A stretch of 64,000 nucleotides of DNA, from positions 2,235,333-2,299,332 of the forward strand of contig NC_133399.1 in the NCBI RefSeq assembly GCF_047511655.1, read 5' to 3'. The position numbers were made by a program, and so were the translations under genes. The DNA is from Castor canadensis. Its lineage: Eukaryota; Chordata; Mammalia; Rodentia; Castoridae. Positions within the stretch are counted from its first letter, which is position 1. Each line of letters opens with the position of its first letter. This document shows positions 12,930 to 25,222 of this stretch, in pieces. Under the pieces are notes generated by a model. That model worked only from the letters and a program-made list of their open reading frames with translations, was not told where the DNA came from and ran no database searches.

Positions 12930-14555
12930 CATTGTCTTTGGTGTTGTTACTGTCCCTGTACTGTGTGCAATTAAGTATTTTCTAGCTTGTAATAATAACA
13001 ATGGTAATATTTAGAATGGAAGGGTGAGCTGAGATGGAAAGGAAGAAGTTAAAGAAAGAGGGAAAACAAATACACAGATAAGAAGGAGAAAACTGAACAA
13101 GGTATCAGACAAGAAAGTTTCAAAGGTATAAACAGGGAGCATTAGTATACTAATTGACAGTAAGCTGAACACACATTAGAGAGACAGAAAGAGGATTGAA
13201 AATCAAAAATCAAAAGTAAAGATAAGAATAAAAATAAAAAATAAGTAAATGAAAGAAATATCTATATATAAAAATGAATTAAAATAAGAAGAAAAATAGA
13301 AAATTAAAAAACAACAACAACAACAAAAAAAACCCTCCAAGTTCAAATGCAATGAAGTTTCAGTCTTAATAATTTGGGTGTCCATCTCAGTTTACAATCC
13401 TGGAGTTGGTGTCTCAGATGTTGTTCTGTAGTTGTCTCATCAAAGGGGACAAAACTACACACACACAGAAAACAACAACAAAAAAACCCCACCAAGTGTC
13501 CCAAGTTCAAATGCAATATAGTTACAGTAAGTTTTTCATCATGCAGGTGTAATTTGGTTGTTCTCTCATCAAGGGTAAGGAGAGAGAAAAAAAAGAGTCT
13601 GGAGATAGGTCTGTGAATGGCTATCTGCAGCTATGGCTTGCCTGCCTGCTGCTGTCAGCCTGCTGTTGCTGGCGGCGTTATTTATGCAGATCTCTGGGGT
13701 GAGCTTAGTACTCACCTGGCCCCGCATGCTTTGTTTGCTCAGAGTTCTCCTGTGCGTGAGCCTCTGCTACAAGCTTTCCCCTTTCCCAGCACACTGGGAA
13801 AGGTGACACTGCCCCCGCGTTGTCAGGCCTGCATGTTTATTTACAGTTCATGTGGGAGGTGAGTCTTCCCCCCTCTCCTGTGCAGTTTTCCTCCCACCGC
13901 CACTTTTACAGGCTTTCCTGCTCCTGCTTACTGGGCGGTGCTGCTGCTCCTGCCAGCTGCCATGTTTGTTTACAGTTCACGTGGGAAGTGGGTCTTCCCT
14001 CCTCTCCTGTGGAGTTTTCCTCCCTCTACCACTCTCACAAGCTTCCCCACTCCTGGTTGCTGGGCACGTGCCCCGCTCCCACCAGAGCCTCTCTGGCCTG
14101 CCCGGCTTGTTTATTTACAGTCCCGGGAAGGATTCCCTTCCCCCAATCTTCGGCGCTCAGGGCACCCCACCCTCTTTCCCGTGTGTCTTTATTGTTCTTA
14201 TTGCTTATTACTCAGTTTCTCTTTTTTCCCTGGGTGGAGGTTGGTCTGTCCAGGGAGCTATGCTGCTCTGGCCCAGGGTTGTCTGTGGGAGTACCGCAGT
14301 ACCGTGAAGCTCACCTGGTCCACGTCTTCCCAAGCTATCTGGGCGCGGGTGACTGGCGGCCTGGGGGCCCTCCTGGTTTCTCTGTTTAACGTGAAGTGGA
14401 GATTCTCTGTGCTGGCTGGAGGTGTGGAGGGGTCAAAGTTATGCCTCTTCTCAGTGATTATGCCTGCAAAGTGTGTCTCCAGCGTCTCTCCAAGATTTCA
14501 CTATAGGAGGCTCTCTTTCTGCTTCCTCCCTCTGGCTGCCATCTTGGAATCTCTC
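12930..14555 (-). promoter_or_regulatory. L1 5' UTR/promoter with internal repeats
   Basis: The part nearest the 5' end (13620-14555) is GC- and CpG-rich, unlike the surrounding sequence. A ~130-145 bp monomer recurs: plus-strand phrases 'tgtttatttacagttca', 'tgtttgtttacagttca' and 'tgtttatttacagtccc' start near 13834, 13963 and 14108, each followed by a cttccc-rich stretch. Nearer ORF1 a second duplicated pair (about 13316-13460 and 13466-13600) shares 'caagttcaaatgcaat'. Monomeric 5' UTRs are known for mouse L1, where they act as the promoter; a promoter role here is by analogy. Confidence 0.7.
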
Positions 14556-14567
14556 CAAAATAATTTT
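14556..14567. repeat. Target-site duplication, right copy
   Basis: This is the exact match to the word at 7382-7393 and defines the 5' end of the L1 at 14555. Confidence 0.85.
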
Positions 14568-14734
14568 AATAGGTATCAAGGCTCCCTTTGATTGCAAGTA
14601 TGCACAGATTGTTCACACGTGAACATGAGCCACCACCCCAGACCTGGAGACCACACTAATCCCTCCTCATGCACCATTAACCATCAGAAACTGGCCAAGT
14701 CTCTTCCCTCCCACAGGTTACCAAGTGCTTAAAA

Positions 14735-14930
14735 GTTTTTGCCTCATGCCAGTGGATCACTCCTGCTATCCTTGCTACTTAGGAGGATGTAGTTAGTTCA
14801 TGGGAGCAAATCTCCAAATATCCAACAGAGGAAAGGGCTAATGGAGTGATTCCAGTGGTAGAGCATCTGCCTAGCAAACATGAGGTTCTGAGTTCAAATT
14901 TTATTACTGCCACCCAGCCTCAAAAGTCTG
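14735..14930 (+). mobile_element. Composite SINE, diverged
   Basis: A 7SL-like half ('cactcctgctatccttgcta') is followed by the ID-like half with 'ggtagagcatctgcctagca' and 'aggttctgagttcaaat'. The A-rich tail is degraded. Confidence 0.7.
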
Positions 14931-15179
14931 GAAACACTGAGCCCACTCTAACTTACCTCTGCTCACTACTATTCATCTGCCTTTGGCACAGATCACAGTG
15001 CACACTGGGATTTCCTCCCTCACATATGATAAAATTCTTTAATACATCCATGTGTTCTGCCTGGAATCTTTCAGAACTCACATTATGTATCTGGTTGTCT
15101 TATGATCAGGGAACATGCAAGATTGCAAAACCAGGACTTTCCTAGTCCAGTGAGTTCTCCCCTAATCTGGCTTTGGAAC

Positions 15180-16310
15180 CACTCCTCTGAGATCACAGTC
15201 TGTCCCACTGGGAAAATGAGCATGCAAGTGTCTCAGGATATTCCTGGTTCCTAGTGGAAGAAGCAGTGTCCATTCTGAAGAGGAGGTTCTAATTCTAATT
15301 AAGTACAATGAATATCAACACTAGACTGGATAAGGACCAAGGAGGAGGCCTGGACTACTGAGGACTGTGGCTGGAATCTGGTATTTGGTCCTGCTCTATG
15401 CCAAGTAGGGGATCACTTGTCCTGAAACTTACATCTCAGGGTATGGTGCCAAGATCATTAACCAATTAAAAGGACTGGAGGGAAGGAAGTGTAAGAACAG
15501 ATGAATCAGAGACTTTACAAGTTAGTTAACACAGGAAATGCCTTCCTGGCTCTGCCATTTTCTGAATCATGCTGGGTTGGCCAAGAGCAATTCTGCATGA
15601 CTCAGTCTCTCCTATTGTGACCTGTAGGTGACACCAGGAGAGTGGGAAGAACTCTAAATACCACAGAAACCTGAAATGGTGAGTTTGTGACTGGTGTCCC
15701 CAGTCCTGGGAGGATGAGAAAGTTACAACCATCCAGAAATGATTGCTATAAACCACAGGTCTCCACTCTACACTCCCCTCTGGAGTCTGTGAGCATTGCT
15801 GCAGCTTTGCACTGCTCTGCAGGGGGTGTGGGGATGGCAGATGGGTGAACTCTAGCAACTTGTCCTCTATGTGCAGACAACTTGCCCCAGGCCCAGAGCC
15901 CTCTCAGGGTGCTCTACACCTGACCCCATACTTCTCAACAGACAGTAGGCAAAGGTTGTGGGTTACTGCATGGGAGGAGCTGTTGTCCTTTGAGGCTCTC
16001 ACTTCCTCTAATATCCATGGGGGAGAGCTGATTGCCCAGAATTGCCTAAATGTTTGAAAATGGGCTCTCAAATTGAGGACCTGTCTACCTTATCTTTTAG
16101 GGCTATTATAAATCCCTAAATTTACAGCTATCTTCACATTGCAAAACTCACAGGAAAGGTGATGCAAATGCACTTGAAGTTCATGAAGAACGTGAACTAT
16201 TGGGAAGGTGTGGAGGGTTTGAAGTTTTTGTCCTCTCTGACATAAATTTTGTTCTTGTGTGTGTCTAGACCATATGTTCAAAAGCAATTGCAGATGTAGG
16301 CACAACCTGA
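15180..16310. repeat. Duplicated block, inverted relative to 40.2-41.27 kb
   Basis: Read in reverse complement, 15180-15470 matches 40980-41270 (shared 'aagtgatcccctac' and 'aggcctcctcc'). Positions 15990-16310 match the complement of 40200-40490 and, in direct orientation, 23990-24370 (shared 'aaatccctaaatttgcag/acag'). The middle (15500-15850) is less clear. No gene is supported. Confidence 0.65.
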
Positions 16311-16329
16311 CCTTATGGAAAGAGGGGTT

Positions 16330-17330
16330 GCTGTAGCAATTTTCATGTACTTTGAAATACTTAAATGTCTGTTGAGATGCATCTGTTACTTAAAAATGTG
16401 TATTTTTACACATTTTTAAATCTCTGTTGGAGATTTAACCTCTCTTGGAGGTTTTCCAACTATGCCTTTGCTGTTGATTTCCTGTTGTATTGCAACATGA
16501 TCTGCAATTCTACTTTGGTCCTCTGCCTCCTACCAAACTCCTAATTTTGGATATCAACCCACTTTCGGTAGATTTGTCATTCTTTTTTACTCCTTCTTAT
16601 TTTCTGTCAAGAGTTTTCCATAGGACACCATGTAGGGAATTCTGGGTATATGTAGTTGTGTTTGATAAACCCCATTCAGGCTCTGTTTACTTTAGTCTAA
16701 TGAATGTGCTACCTCTCTAGGTCTTTAGGAAGGTGACTGGTTACCAGAGAGCAAACATAAAGTATGGCCTATTATCTTTTGAACCAATGCCCAGAAGTTG
16801 TAGGGATTGTACTAAGAATGAGTGATGTCAGAATTGAATTGTATGACACCCAGTTGGTGTTTGAAAATTGGTTGTTATTAACAACACCATGTATTTGTTG
16901 TCAGAAGTGATAGCAAAGAAATACAACACTGGTTATAACATTGAGGTTCTTTGTTGAATGTGTGATAATGTTACCAGAGTGTTCGTTCTTGGTGCCTAGG
17001 TCTTGTGTGAGATGAGCTCACTGAAAACACAGAAGTAGAGTGAGAGTGAGGCAAAGTTCATCAAGGAAAGAATACAGTTTGGATAGATTTCATAGGTACA
17101 AGTTAGGCAGTAACCATGTGGATATACAAAGAAAACCTAACATGGAGGAAGAGATCACAAGGTTTCTGAGAACACACTTTGCAATTAAAACTTTCCAACT
17201 CACATTGAACAAAGATTAACATACCCTAACAAGGTCCCAAAATGTCACGAGATGATTCTGAGTATCCTGCTCACCTTAAGGTGGATGTATGACAACAGTT
17301 CTTGGATCAACAGATACTTAATGACAATGA
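16330..17330 (+). repeat. Segmental-duplication unit B
   Basis: About 1 kb colinear and direct with 59620-60590 (unit E), including 'tgataaaccccattcaggct', the shared block at 16900-16960, and the 3' boundary phrase 'gggtgtatgacaacagttc' type sequence at 17280. It is more distantly related to the 4.8-5.3 and 56.8-57.4 kb parts of units A and D. Confidence 0.7.
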
Positions 17331-17722
17331 AAATCAAAAAGGCTAATTTTATATTGTAACATGATTTGGCCCCTATATAAGTTCAACAGTTGTAACCATT
17401 GGACCAAACAGTCCAGTTTCTATTTCCAAATTCATCACAATCTCACCAACTGTAAATGCTATGGGACATGGTCAAAGGTTTCCCTATATCCCATGCCTTC
17501 AGCCGCACTGGCACACAGGCTGGAGGAATTAAAGATAGAATTTCAATTCTATTTCTAAAAATACACAGTGTATTTCAATTTAAAATCTCAGTTTTCTAGG
17601 TTACGGTATTGGCTAACAGGCAAAAAGACAGCCTTCCTGAGTTCTGCTATGGATTCATTAAAGCATTGGGATTTTTTTCACCAGGCCCCTTACCTAAGAT
17701 TAATTCTTCAGGACTTAATTTA
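17331..17722. other. No recognised feature
   Basis: Unique-looking AT-rich sequence. A TATA-like word (tatataag) occurs at 17375 but nothing around it supports a promoter. Confidence 0.4.
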
Positions 17723-18551
17723 TTCTACCTTTTCTATCCTTCCTAGCACCAGTTTCAATGGGTATGCAATCCTTTGTACCACAACATTCTGCCATTTTTT
17801 TCAGCCTGGCATACAAATTCTAATTTTAAAATTTTTACTACGAAATAAGATGGTGGATTTGTGCATCCTATATCTCTTGTCCTTGCAAATATATTGGATG
17901 CCAACCCTAGACAAAAGGCTAGGATCCCTAAATTTACTTTAATATTTTGTCTAATAACAAAGGTACTGTAGCCCAATGAAAATTACTACTTGAGATTCTT
18001 TTAAAAAACAACCTCAAGTTTAAATGTAAAGCCTTCAATATCTTTGAGAGCACTCAGAATTAATGTAATTGTTTTGTATGTCACTGGGTGAATTTTGTGT
18101 ATGTCTGTTGTATGATTAAACTATTAGATACAAAAATCATTCTACCTTTTCCATGCTTTCTACCACCAGTTTCAATGGGGATGCAATCCTTTGTACCACA
18201 ACATTCTGCCGTTTTTTCTGCCTGACATACAAATTCTAATTTAAAAAATTTTACTATGAAATAAGATGGTGGATTTTTGTATCCTATATCCTTTGTCCTT
18301 GCAAGTATATAGGATGCCAGCCCTGGACAAAAGGCTCAGATCCCTAAATTTGCTTTAAAGTTTTGGCTAATAACAAAGCTACTGTAGCCCAAGGAAAACT
18401 ACTAGTTGAGATTCTTTTAAAAAACAACTTCAAGTGGTAAATGTAAAGCCTTCAACATCTTTGAGAGCACTCAGAATTAATGTAATTGTTTTGTGTGTCA
18501 TTGGGTGACTTTTGTGTATGTTTTATGATTAAATTATTAGATACAAAAATC
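17723..18551 (+). repeat. 417-bp tandem duplication
   Basis: Unit 1 (17723-18139) and unit 2 (18140-18551) are highly similar throughout, starting 'ttctaccttttc' and ending 'attagatacaaaaatc'. Differences are scattered single-base changes and small indels, so the duplication is not brand new. An open frame at 17568-17942 spans into unit 1 but is not kept in unit 2. I do not recognise the repeated sequence. Confidence 0.85.
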
Positions 18552-18937
18552 TGATAGCTATGGCAACAGTCTTATTGGAGACTGAGACTGACTCAAAATG
18601 CTTTCCTAGAATTGTTTCTTGCTTTAGCTATTAAGCTGCCTAAAATGAGTCCTAAAAGAACAGAATTCACATCTGAATTTGCTCCTAAAAAATTAAAAAG
18701 AACTGATTATTGTACATGTGGCCACTTAGTTAATTTTTATATGTTCTTGAGCTCTATGCATGGTTTAAATGACATTTATGGCATGCCTGCTTTTGTACAT
18801 CTTTAGGATGATTCTATTATAGGGTTAATGCCAAGAAATGAAAGGATTCTTTTCTGCCCCACCTCTTCTGCTGCTATTTTTAAGAAAAACCAGTTTTTCA
18901 AAGATTTATGTCAATCAAGTCTAACTAAAATACAGGT
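18552..18937. other. No recognised feature
   Basis: AT-rich sequence between the tandem duplication and an L1 fragment. A 64-codon frame at 18612 has no recognisable domain. Confidence 0.35.
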
Positions 18938-19865
18938 AAAAGGCAATAGTCACCAAAAAGAACAATGCTAGAGGTATTATGATACCTGACTTCAAACTAT
19001 ATATTACAAAGCAATAGCTTTAAAAACAGCATGGTACTGGCACAAAAACAGATTTGAAGACTAGTAGAACATCATAGAGGACACAAATATGAATCCACAC
19101 AACTATGCTCAACTTATTTTTGACAAAGGCACTAAAAATATACAATGGAGAAAAGACAGCCTCTTCAAAAAATGTTGTTGGGAAAAGTGCTTATCCATCT
19201 GCAAAATTCTGAAAGTAGAACCATGTTTATCACCTTGTACTAGTATCAACTCAAAATGGGTCAAGGACCTTAATATCAGATTCCAAACTCTGAAGATGGT
19301 ACAGGAAAGAGTAAGCAACACTGTGGAAGTAATAGATATAGGCAAGGACTTCCTGAATAGAACCCCAGTAGCTCAGGAACTAAGAGGAACTATGGACAAA
19401 TGGGACTACATAAAACTGAAAAATCTGCTCAACAAAAGAAATGGTCTCTAAACTGAAGAGACCACCCACAGAGTGGGAGAAAATATTTGCCAGCTACACA
19501 TCAGACAAAGGACTGATAACCAGAACATACAGGGAACTCAAAAAACAACTGTCCCCAAATCAATGAACCAATAAAGAAATGGGCAACGAAACTAAACATA
19601 ACTTTCTCAAAATAAGAATTTCAAATGGCCAAAAATCATATGAAAAATGCTCACCATCTCTAGACATAAAGGACATGCAAATCAAAACCACACTAAGATT
19701 CCACCTCACCCCTATTAGAATAGCCATCATCAGCAACACCACCAACAACAGGTGTTGGCGAGGATGCAGGGAAAAAGGAACCCTCTTACACTGCTGGTGT
19801 GAATGCAAGCTAGAGCAACCACTCTGGAAAAAAAGGTGGATGCTTCTTAAAAATCTAACCATAGA
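18938..19865 (+). mobile_element. L1 ORF2 C-terminal fragment (copy c)
   Basis: A plus-strand L1 piece truncated at both ends. The frame at 19089-19451 carries the post-RT region (QLIFDKGTKNIQWRKDSLF, WDYIKLKNLLNKRNG). A second frame from 19579 carries the cysteine motif [18 protein letters not shown]. Homology stops near 19865, short of the ORF2 end and 3' UTR, so the 3' end was lost by rearrangement and not by ordinary 5' truncation. Confidence 0.9.
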
Positions 19866-20502
19866 TGTGCAATATGTTTTTATGTCAGTGCTGCTTTACT
19901 TCAACCAGATCATGATTGTTCATGATGCCTCTAAGAGACTTCTGGAATGTGCTGCCAGTCTTCAACAATAAAAAATGGACAGCTGGGAATAGTGGTCTTT
20001 CTGGCTTAAGCAGATGTCACGTTTCCTTCCTCATCTGGGACCCCTTATATTTTCCCTTTGGGACATTGTCTTCTTTGAATACTTTCTCACTTGTTTTCCA
20101 GAGGATCCAGGCTTTTGTCCACAATAAACTTGTGCTGGCATTAGCGCTATCTCCCTGTCTATCCTTTCCTCACAATTCTTTCATTTCTTCCTTATCTGTT
20201 TCCCAATTCTGTGTCATTTTTTCATTTCTACCACATCCATTTTGCAATTATCTACCATTGTTTTCTTTATGCAATTTAAGTTCATAGCTTCTATCTTTGT
20301 TCTCTTCATTCAGAACTCTGGTTAATAATTTACACACTGGTGACATATTGGATCAATTATATAATGATTTCTTTCTCTTCATGGTGCTTAACTTTAATCA
20401 TTTTCTCTTCATGCTGATTCTTTGTCCTTTTTCTCCAGTCCACCATTGAATACATATAGTGATGATTTCACTGAACTTGTTTTACATACAGTTTCATAAT
20501 TT
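19866..20502. other. No recognised feature; pyrimidine-rich
   Basis: A C/T-rich plus strand with no repeat or gene signature that I can name. Confidence 0.35.
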
Positions 20503-20697
20503 CTTTTTTTTTTGTGGTACCTGGAGCTTGAAATCAGGGTGTACAACTTCATCCAGTCTGTAAGCAATTTTTACGTTAGGAATTTTAGAGAAAGGGTCTC
20601 ATGAACTGTTTCCCAGAAGGGTTAAAACTATGATCCTCCTAATCTCTGCCTATGAGTAGATACGATTAGAGGCATGAGCTGCCAGCGCCAGGCACAT
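20503..20697 (-). mobile_element. Composite SINE, old
   Basis: On the minus strand the 7SL-like half ('tggcagctcatgcctctaat') is followed by a strongly diverged ID-like half ending at an A-rich tail (plus-strand T run at 20503-20512). Confidence 0.65.
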
Positions 20698-20989
20698 CTT
20701 CATAAAATCTATATATTCCTTTTGATGACTGCTACGTCTTTATAGATACTATCTTCATTCATTGGTTTCACATTTTCCTGTTTCTATTTCATACTTTCCT
20801 GAAACCTTTTGATTCTACCTTAGACATTTTCCAGAAGGTCTTTGTAAAATGAGTCCACTGCCTGAGATTTTTTTCACAAATCGATATTCTCCATTGAAGA
20901 GCCAAGTTTCTCAGTCTCTCCATAATTCTTGAGTTTTCTTATTGTTTGGGGAATGGGCATGTCATTGCTAATGATGCATGTATCAGGTG

Positions 20990-21330
20990 TGTACTGAGTT
21001 CTTGCTCAAAATTAAAGAATGACTGACTCAACAGTGAGTAGATGCAAACTCACAGGTGTTTATTAAGGAAAGAAAGGGTGAAGACTCTACAAAGAAGGGA
21101 CTGGAATAAAGTGATCCAAGCCTTAGCTAGTGGGCTGGTTAGGGGAATTTATGCTACTTCTTGGCAGTTTGAGGGGGGGTTGAAATTCCATGAGTCTTTC
21201 TGAGAGATGAAAGTTTTCATGGGTCTTCTTGGCAGGTGGGTTTTGAAAAAAAATTACTTAGGCTGGTTTGGTCACAAAGATTTGACTCTAAGAATATCCT
21301 TTAGAGGAAACTAAAACTCCTCCCCTTCTG
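20990..21330 (-). mobile_element. Possible LTR remnant
   Basis: Read on the minus strand, 'ccttaataaacacctgtgag' at about 21050-21070 has the poly(A)-signal context common in LTR R regions, and the 340-bp stretch is more GC-balanced than its flanks. No boundaries or second LTR could be set, so this is weak. Confidence 0.22.
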
Positions 21331-23221
21331 TATCTGTTTCTTAAAGATGTGTGTTGAAATGCCCACCCTTGAGTGTTTTTTTAAGATGAAGCTCATCTCT
21401 ATTCTCTATTGTCTCTAAAACATGATTGAGTTGTAATTCCCTGTTCTGGCTACCTTTCATCCATACTTCTTCAGTCCTCTCCCTGTCTATCCCAGGGTAA
21501 CTCCTGTCACTAGGTAAGACATATCACGACATGTGGTTCTCTTTATCTAGTGTTGACATAGTGATATTAGAGTACATTTGCCACTCGCCCTTGAAATGTT
21601 GGTTGTACAAATTTCTACAGTGATGACATGTGGAAGTAGATTTTTTCTCCAAGACAGTACTTGGCAAAAATTTAAAATTTCAAAACGGATAATCCATTTT
21701 ATGGATTCAAATGTCAGAAGGTTTCTTCTCTGAATGTCATTGTGATATCCTGATAGGGTTTTTGTAGGTGAAAGTAACAAATTTGTAGATTCCACTAAAT
21801 CCAGCTCCACAGAGATTTTGACTTTCAAACTTGACTGCTCTGCCTTCAACCTTTCTTCACCAACACTTTAGTTTTCTGACTTTTGTTCTGGTGAAGGAAG
21901 TTAATGCTTCTCTGGAGTGCCTCTTTTGCCTTCAGTTCAGACACAATGCATTGTCCACTCATCATAATTCTTGGAGTCTGGAAGTGTTGATTTTAAGTTT
22001 CTTATTTTTTTCTTCTGTGTTTGGGGCTGTCTCCCTCTGTGTTCTTCTATGCAGAATTCTGAAGAAGTATGTGACTCAATCTTGGTCATAATGAGCATGT
22101 ATTCCCCTCACTGCCCCTTCCCTTCATGAACAATGTGGAGAGCAGCCTATCAAAGGCTATGAGGAGACCAGAGAGTCAGCCTGACCTCACCTCTGTCCTG
22201 GGAGTAAATTTTCACCATAGCTTCCCCATTAACCTCAGTATAGCTTCCTGGGCAGTCTATGTCCCTTGCTTCCTTAAAATAATTGCTACTTTCATGAATG
22301 ACCTAAAGAGGCCTTTGTGACCCTTCAGTTACATAAAAGAGTATGCCTTTAAGTGCCCTTATCATTTTTTTATTGCTCTGTTGGTATCAGGATACCTTAG
22401 TTGTGAATATGGTATTCAGAGAACAAATGAAATCAAAGTCAATGCTAGATGTCTTGTTTTAGTGTGCACAGTTATCTCTCTTATGTTAATCAAGTCAGAA
22501 GAGAAGGAAGAAGGATGTGAGTTAAATAAATGTAAGTTGAAAACAGAGTCCTTCTGTTCCTCTTGAATAAAAGGAAACATGTAATTCATTACTCTGTCAC
22601 CAAATTTATACCCAATCATTTATGATGTCAGAAACATTTTTAAGAAGTTAATAAATTCAAGTAATAGCACAAGTTAGCCTTTCATCTCATTTCCTCAGGT
22701 CTCCCTGACTTATGTATGCCTTTTAAAATGTGTAAACACTCTGTGTAACAGAATGGGAAAAGCATTACCAAAATAATATGTCCAAAACCTTTTAATCTCA
22801 CACTAAAAATTTATTGGAGAACCAATGTTATAAGGCAGCAACTCAGTTACAGACTAAAAATGAGAGTACTCCAACCTTACATTTCATTGGATACCAAAGA
22901 GAATGGAATCATGGCTGCTGTGGTGAGACAGTTTGCTAAGAAGCAGGTAGTCTTTGATGAGGACCAATCAAGGATTTAGGAAACCTGATGGCTGAGAACC
23001 ATGTCTTTTCTGTTGATAAGGAATCACTTCCTAGACTAAACAGCTAATACTAACAAATACTACTACCCTGTGACATAGAGCTGTGTTTTGTTGTGCTGAA
23101 ACCCCAGGAGCCCACCAAAAACAACAGCCTCTGTCTGACCAACTGAGGTGAAAATCTCCCTCCAACACAGGATCTAGGACAAGTTGATGACATGAAGCAA
23201 TTTTATGAGAAGGTTTTTTGA
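21331..23221. other. No recognised feature
   Basis: About 1.9 kb with several short frames (60-100 codons on both strands) that lack domains or conservation elsewhere in the window. Confidence 0.35.
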
Positions 23222-23400
23222 CCTAATGGGATTTGAATTCTGGGACTCATGCTTACTTTGTCTGGTGCTCTTGATTTTGAGCCAATCCACGAGTTCTGTT
23301 TTGTGTTTGGTGTCTCATGATGGGGGTCTCATGAACTAATTGTCAAGGCATGCATCAATGTGCAATCCTCCTGATCTCTGCCTCCTCGGTACCTATTTTT
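23222..23400 (-). mobile_element. Composite SINE, old
   Basis: The plus strand shows the reversed ID-like half ('gggatttgaattctgggact') and then 'gatcctcctgatctctgcct'-type sequence of the 7SL-like half ('caatcctcctgatctctgcc'). Confidence 0.65.
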
Positions 23401-23989
23401 AACTTGGAAAAAAAGGCATGTTGGACTGAAATGCATGTAGAGATCAATGAGGAGAAAGCAATGTTAGTCTGAAAGCAGCATGGGGACAGCTCAATACTTC
23501 AGCACATGCTTTATTGGGAGAAGAATTCTTTGGAGGCAGTCACCTGCAAGAGAACTTGAGTCCACAGCTGCCTGCTAACTAGGGGTAGATATAGGAAGTT
23601 AGTTTTAGAAGTCCAAGGAAGAATGGAGTCCCAGAGAGAACTCCCAGGAAGGTCACTGACCAGAATACCCTCCATAAGCCCTCTGCCAGTCTGGAAATAA
23701 TAAGGTCTTTCTTTGAGGCTGGGTGGGAGACATCTAGTAATTGTCTAAAGGTGAATGTTTGTTATTCTTTAGGACTGGGTGTAGAGTTTTGAGTAAGTCA
23801 CCTGTGATGAGGAAAGTTCCAGTCCTCATGTGGCTGTCCCATTCTCAGCCTAACAATTAGCAGTACAAGCTTGAGCCACCAGTATCTAGCTCACACTATG
23901 ACGGTTAATAAGACATAAACCAGTTTATTGCATGTGGATCTGCAAACGTGAGCAGGACCCTGTCATCTTGTCCTCTGAGTAACCTGACC
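23401..23989. other. No gene; possible LTR-like 3' end
   Basis: On the minus strand an AATAAA at about 23510 lies in an LTR-like setting, but no boundaries are visible. The rest is unassigned. Confidence 0.25.
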
Positions 23990-24370
23990 CATCCTGGAGC
24001 CCTTGATTCTCTCCCCAGATGAGATGATGGTGGGAGGTAGTAGTTTCCTAGCAGCAGAGGCTGTGATTCTTGGTGTCCCCGCTTCTTCCAATCTGCTCAG
24101 GGTAAAATTGATGGTCCTGAATTATGTAAAAATGTGGAAGTAGGGTTGTGAATGCACAACCTGATCCCAGACATGTGCTACTTAGGGTTTTAGTAAATCC
24201 CTAAATTTGCAGAGAGCTCACACTGCACAACTCACTGCAATGGTGGTGCCCTTGCAGTTGGGTTTCAAATGGTAGAGTTGAGATTGGAAACTTATCAAAG
24301 GTTTATGAACATAATTGATATTCTCTTTGGCCTGTTTCTAGACTGCATTTTCTAAAAATGAAATGAAGAT
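23990..24370 (+). repeat. Duplicated block related to 15.99-16.31 kb
   Basis: Direct orientation copy with shared 'agtaaatccctaaatttgca', the 'actgcacaactcac' block and the downstream 'gtttctagactgcat' region. It is also related to the complement of 40.2-40.5 kb. Confidence 0.55.
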
Positions 24371-25145
24371 TGCGGCAAAACACAAACTTAGGACTTTAGT
24401 GGCTGGACAACCCGAACAACAGAGCCTGCACATGTCTCAATGCAAGGGAAAGAAGGGCTGTTTTTTTTCAAGCATACTAAAGAGAAGCAAAAAGTAAAAA
24501 CAACCTGAGAGGTTATGGGTAAATGAGGGACACAGATTAGCTCCTTAGGCTTGAGACTGTGTTTCAATGTATATCAATGAAGGATGCGTTGATATAGTGG
24601 CTTAGGCTGAGGGTGAGGCAGAGACTGGCTGGAAAGGGCAAAGAATTTCATTAGGATACTTTGTACAGCTAGGGTTCTCTTTCAGCTGATCAAGTAAGAT
24701 GATGAATATGAGGTAGAACATGGAAGAATCAAAAGTGTGCACTTCCCTTGTTGGGCATCTAAGAATAATGGGAAACTGAAGGATGGTGGGTGGTGGTCTT
24801 AACCGCTAGTGTTACCAAGACTAGTTTGCTTGGGTAAGTTTTCAGTTGTTTGCATTTTCATTCATAGAATTTGTCTAGTCACAATGTAATTTGTGATGTA
24901 CCTTGGGAAAGTCAGAGACCTGTAGGATCTCCAGCTGAAAGAAAGGAGTTATTCACTTGAGAGTTTATTTTTTGGGGTGATATATTTTAAAAAACTGCAT
25001 TTGCTCTTCATCACAGGTTCTGGCACAGAATTACTAAAACTCTTAGAATATCTTGAACAACTTTGGTTGTTATCCTTTGCCCCTTTCAGTGGTTTCTGAA
25101 TATATGCTAGTAAGGTGATACATGGTACCATCCCAGATGAACAGG
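24371..25145. other. No recognised feature
   Basis: No repeat, gene or RNA signature was recognised. Confidence 0.35.
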
Positions 25146-25222
25146 GTGACCTCAAACCATGATCCTACTACCTTCAGCCTCCCAAGTAGTTAGGATGACA
25201 AGTGTGAGGCACCAGGGTCCAA
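25146..25222 (-). mobile_element. SINE fragment (7SL-like half)
   Basis: The reversed 7SL-like phrase 'cctcccaagtagttaggatg' is present without the ID-like half. Confidence 0.5.

Larger units (their letters stand above)
7394..14555 (-). mobile_element. Full-length L1 (copy b), 7162 bp
   Basis: A complete L1 in structure, read from right to left. It has a 5' UTR of about 1.6 kb (12930-14555) beginning ggagagattccaagatggc, ORF1 (11753-12929), a 57-nt spacer, ORF2 (7867-11695) and a 3' UTR of about 470 bp with a pyrimidine-rich plus-strand tract at 7430-7490 and an A-rich tail. Exact 12-bp target-site duplications flank it. Both ORFs carry disabling changes, so it is not expected to be autonomous today. 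Full length with intact duplications indicates ordinary target-primed insertion without later deletion. Confidence 0.95.

Noticed and set aside
9583-12985. Plus-strand frames rich in Phe, Leu and Ser
   Set aside because: They are antisense shadows of L1 ORF1 and ORF2.
13374-14591. Several plus-strand frames of 80-217 codons
   Set aside because: They lie antisense in the GC-rich L1 5' UTR and show only Leu/Ser/Pro-rich composition.
17371-17390. TATA-like word and possible promoter
   Set aside because: No LTR ends, initiator or transcript evidence accompany it.
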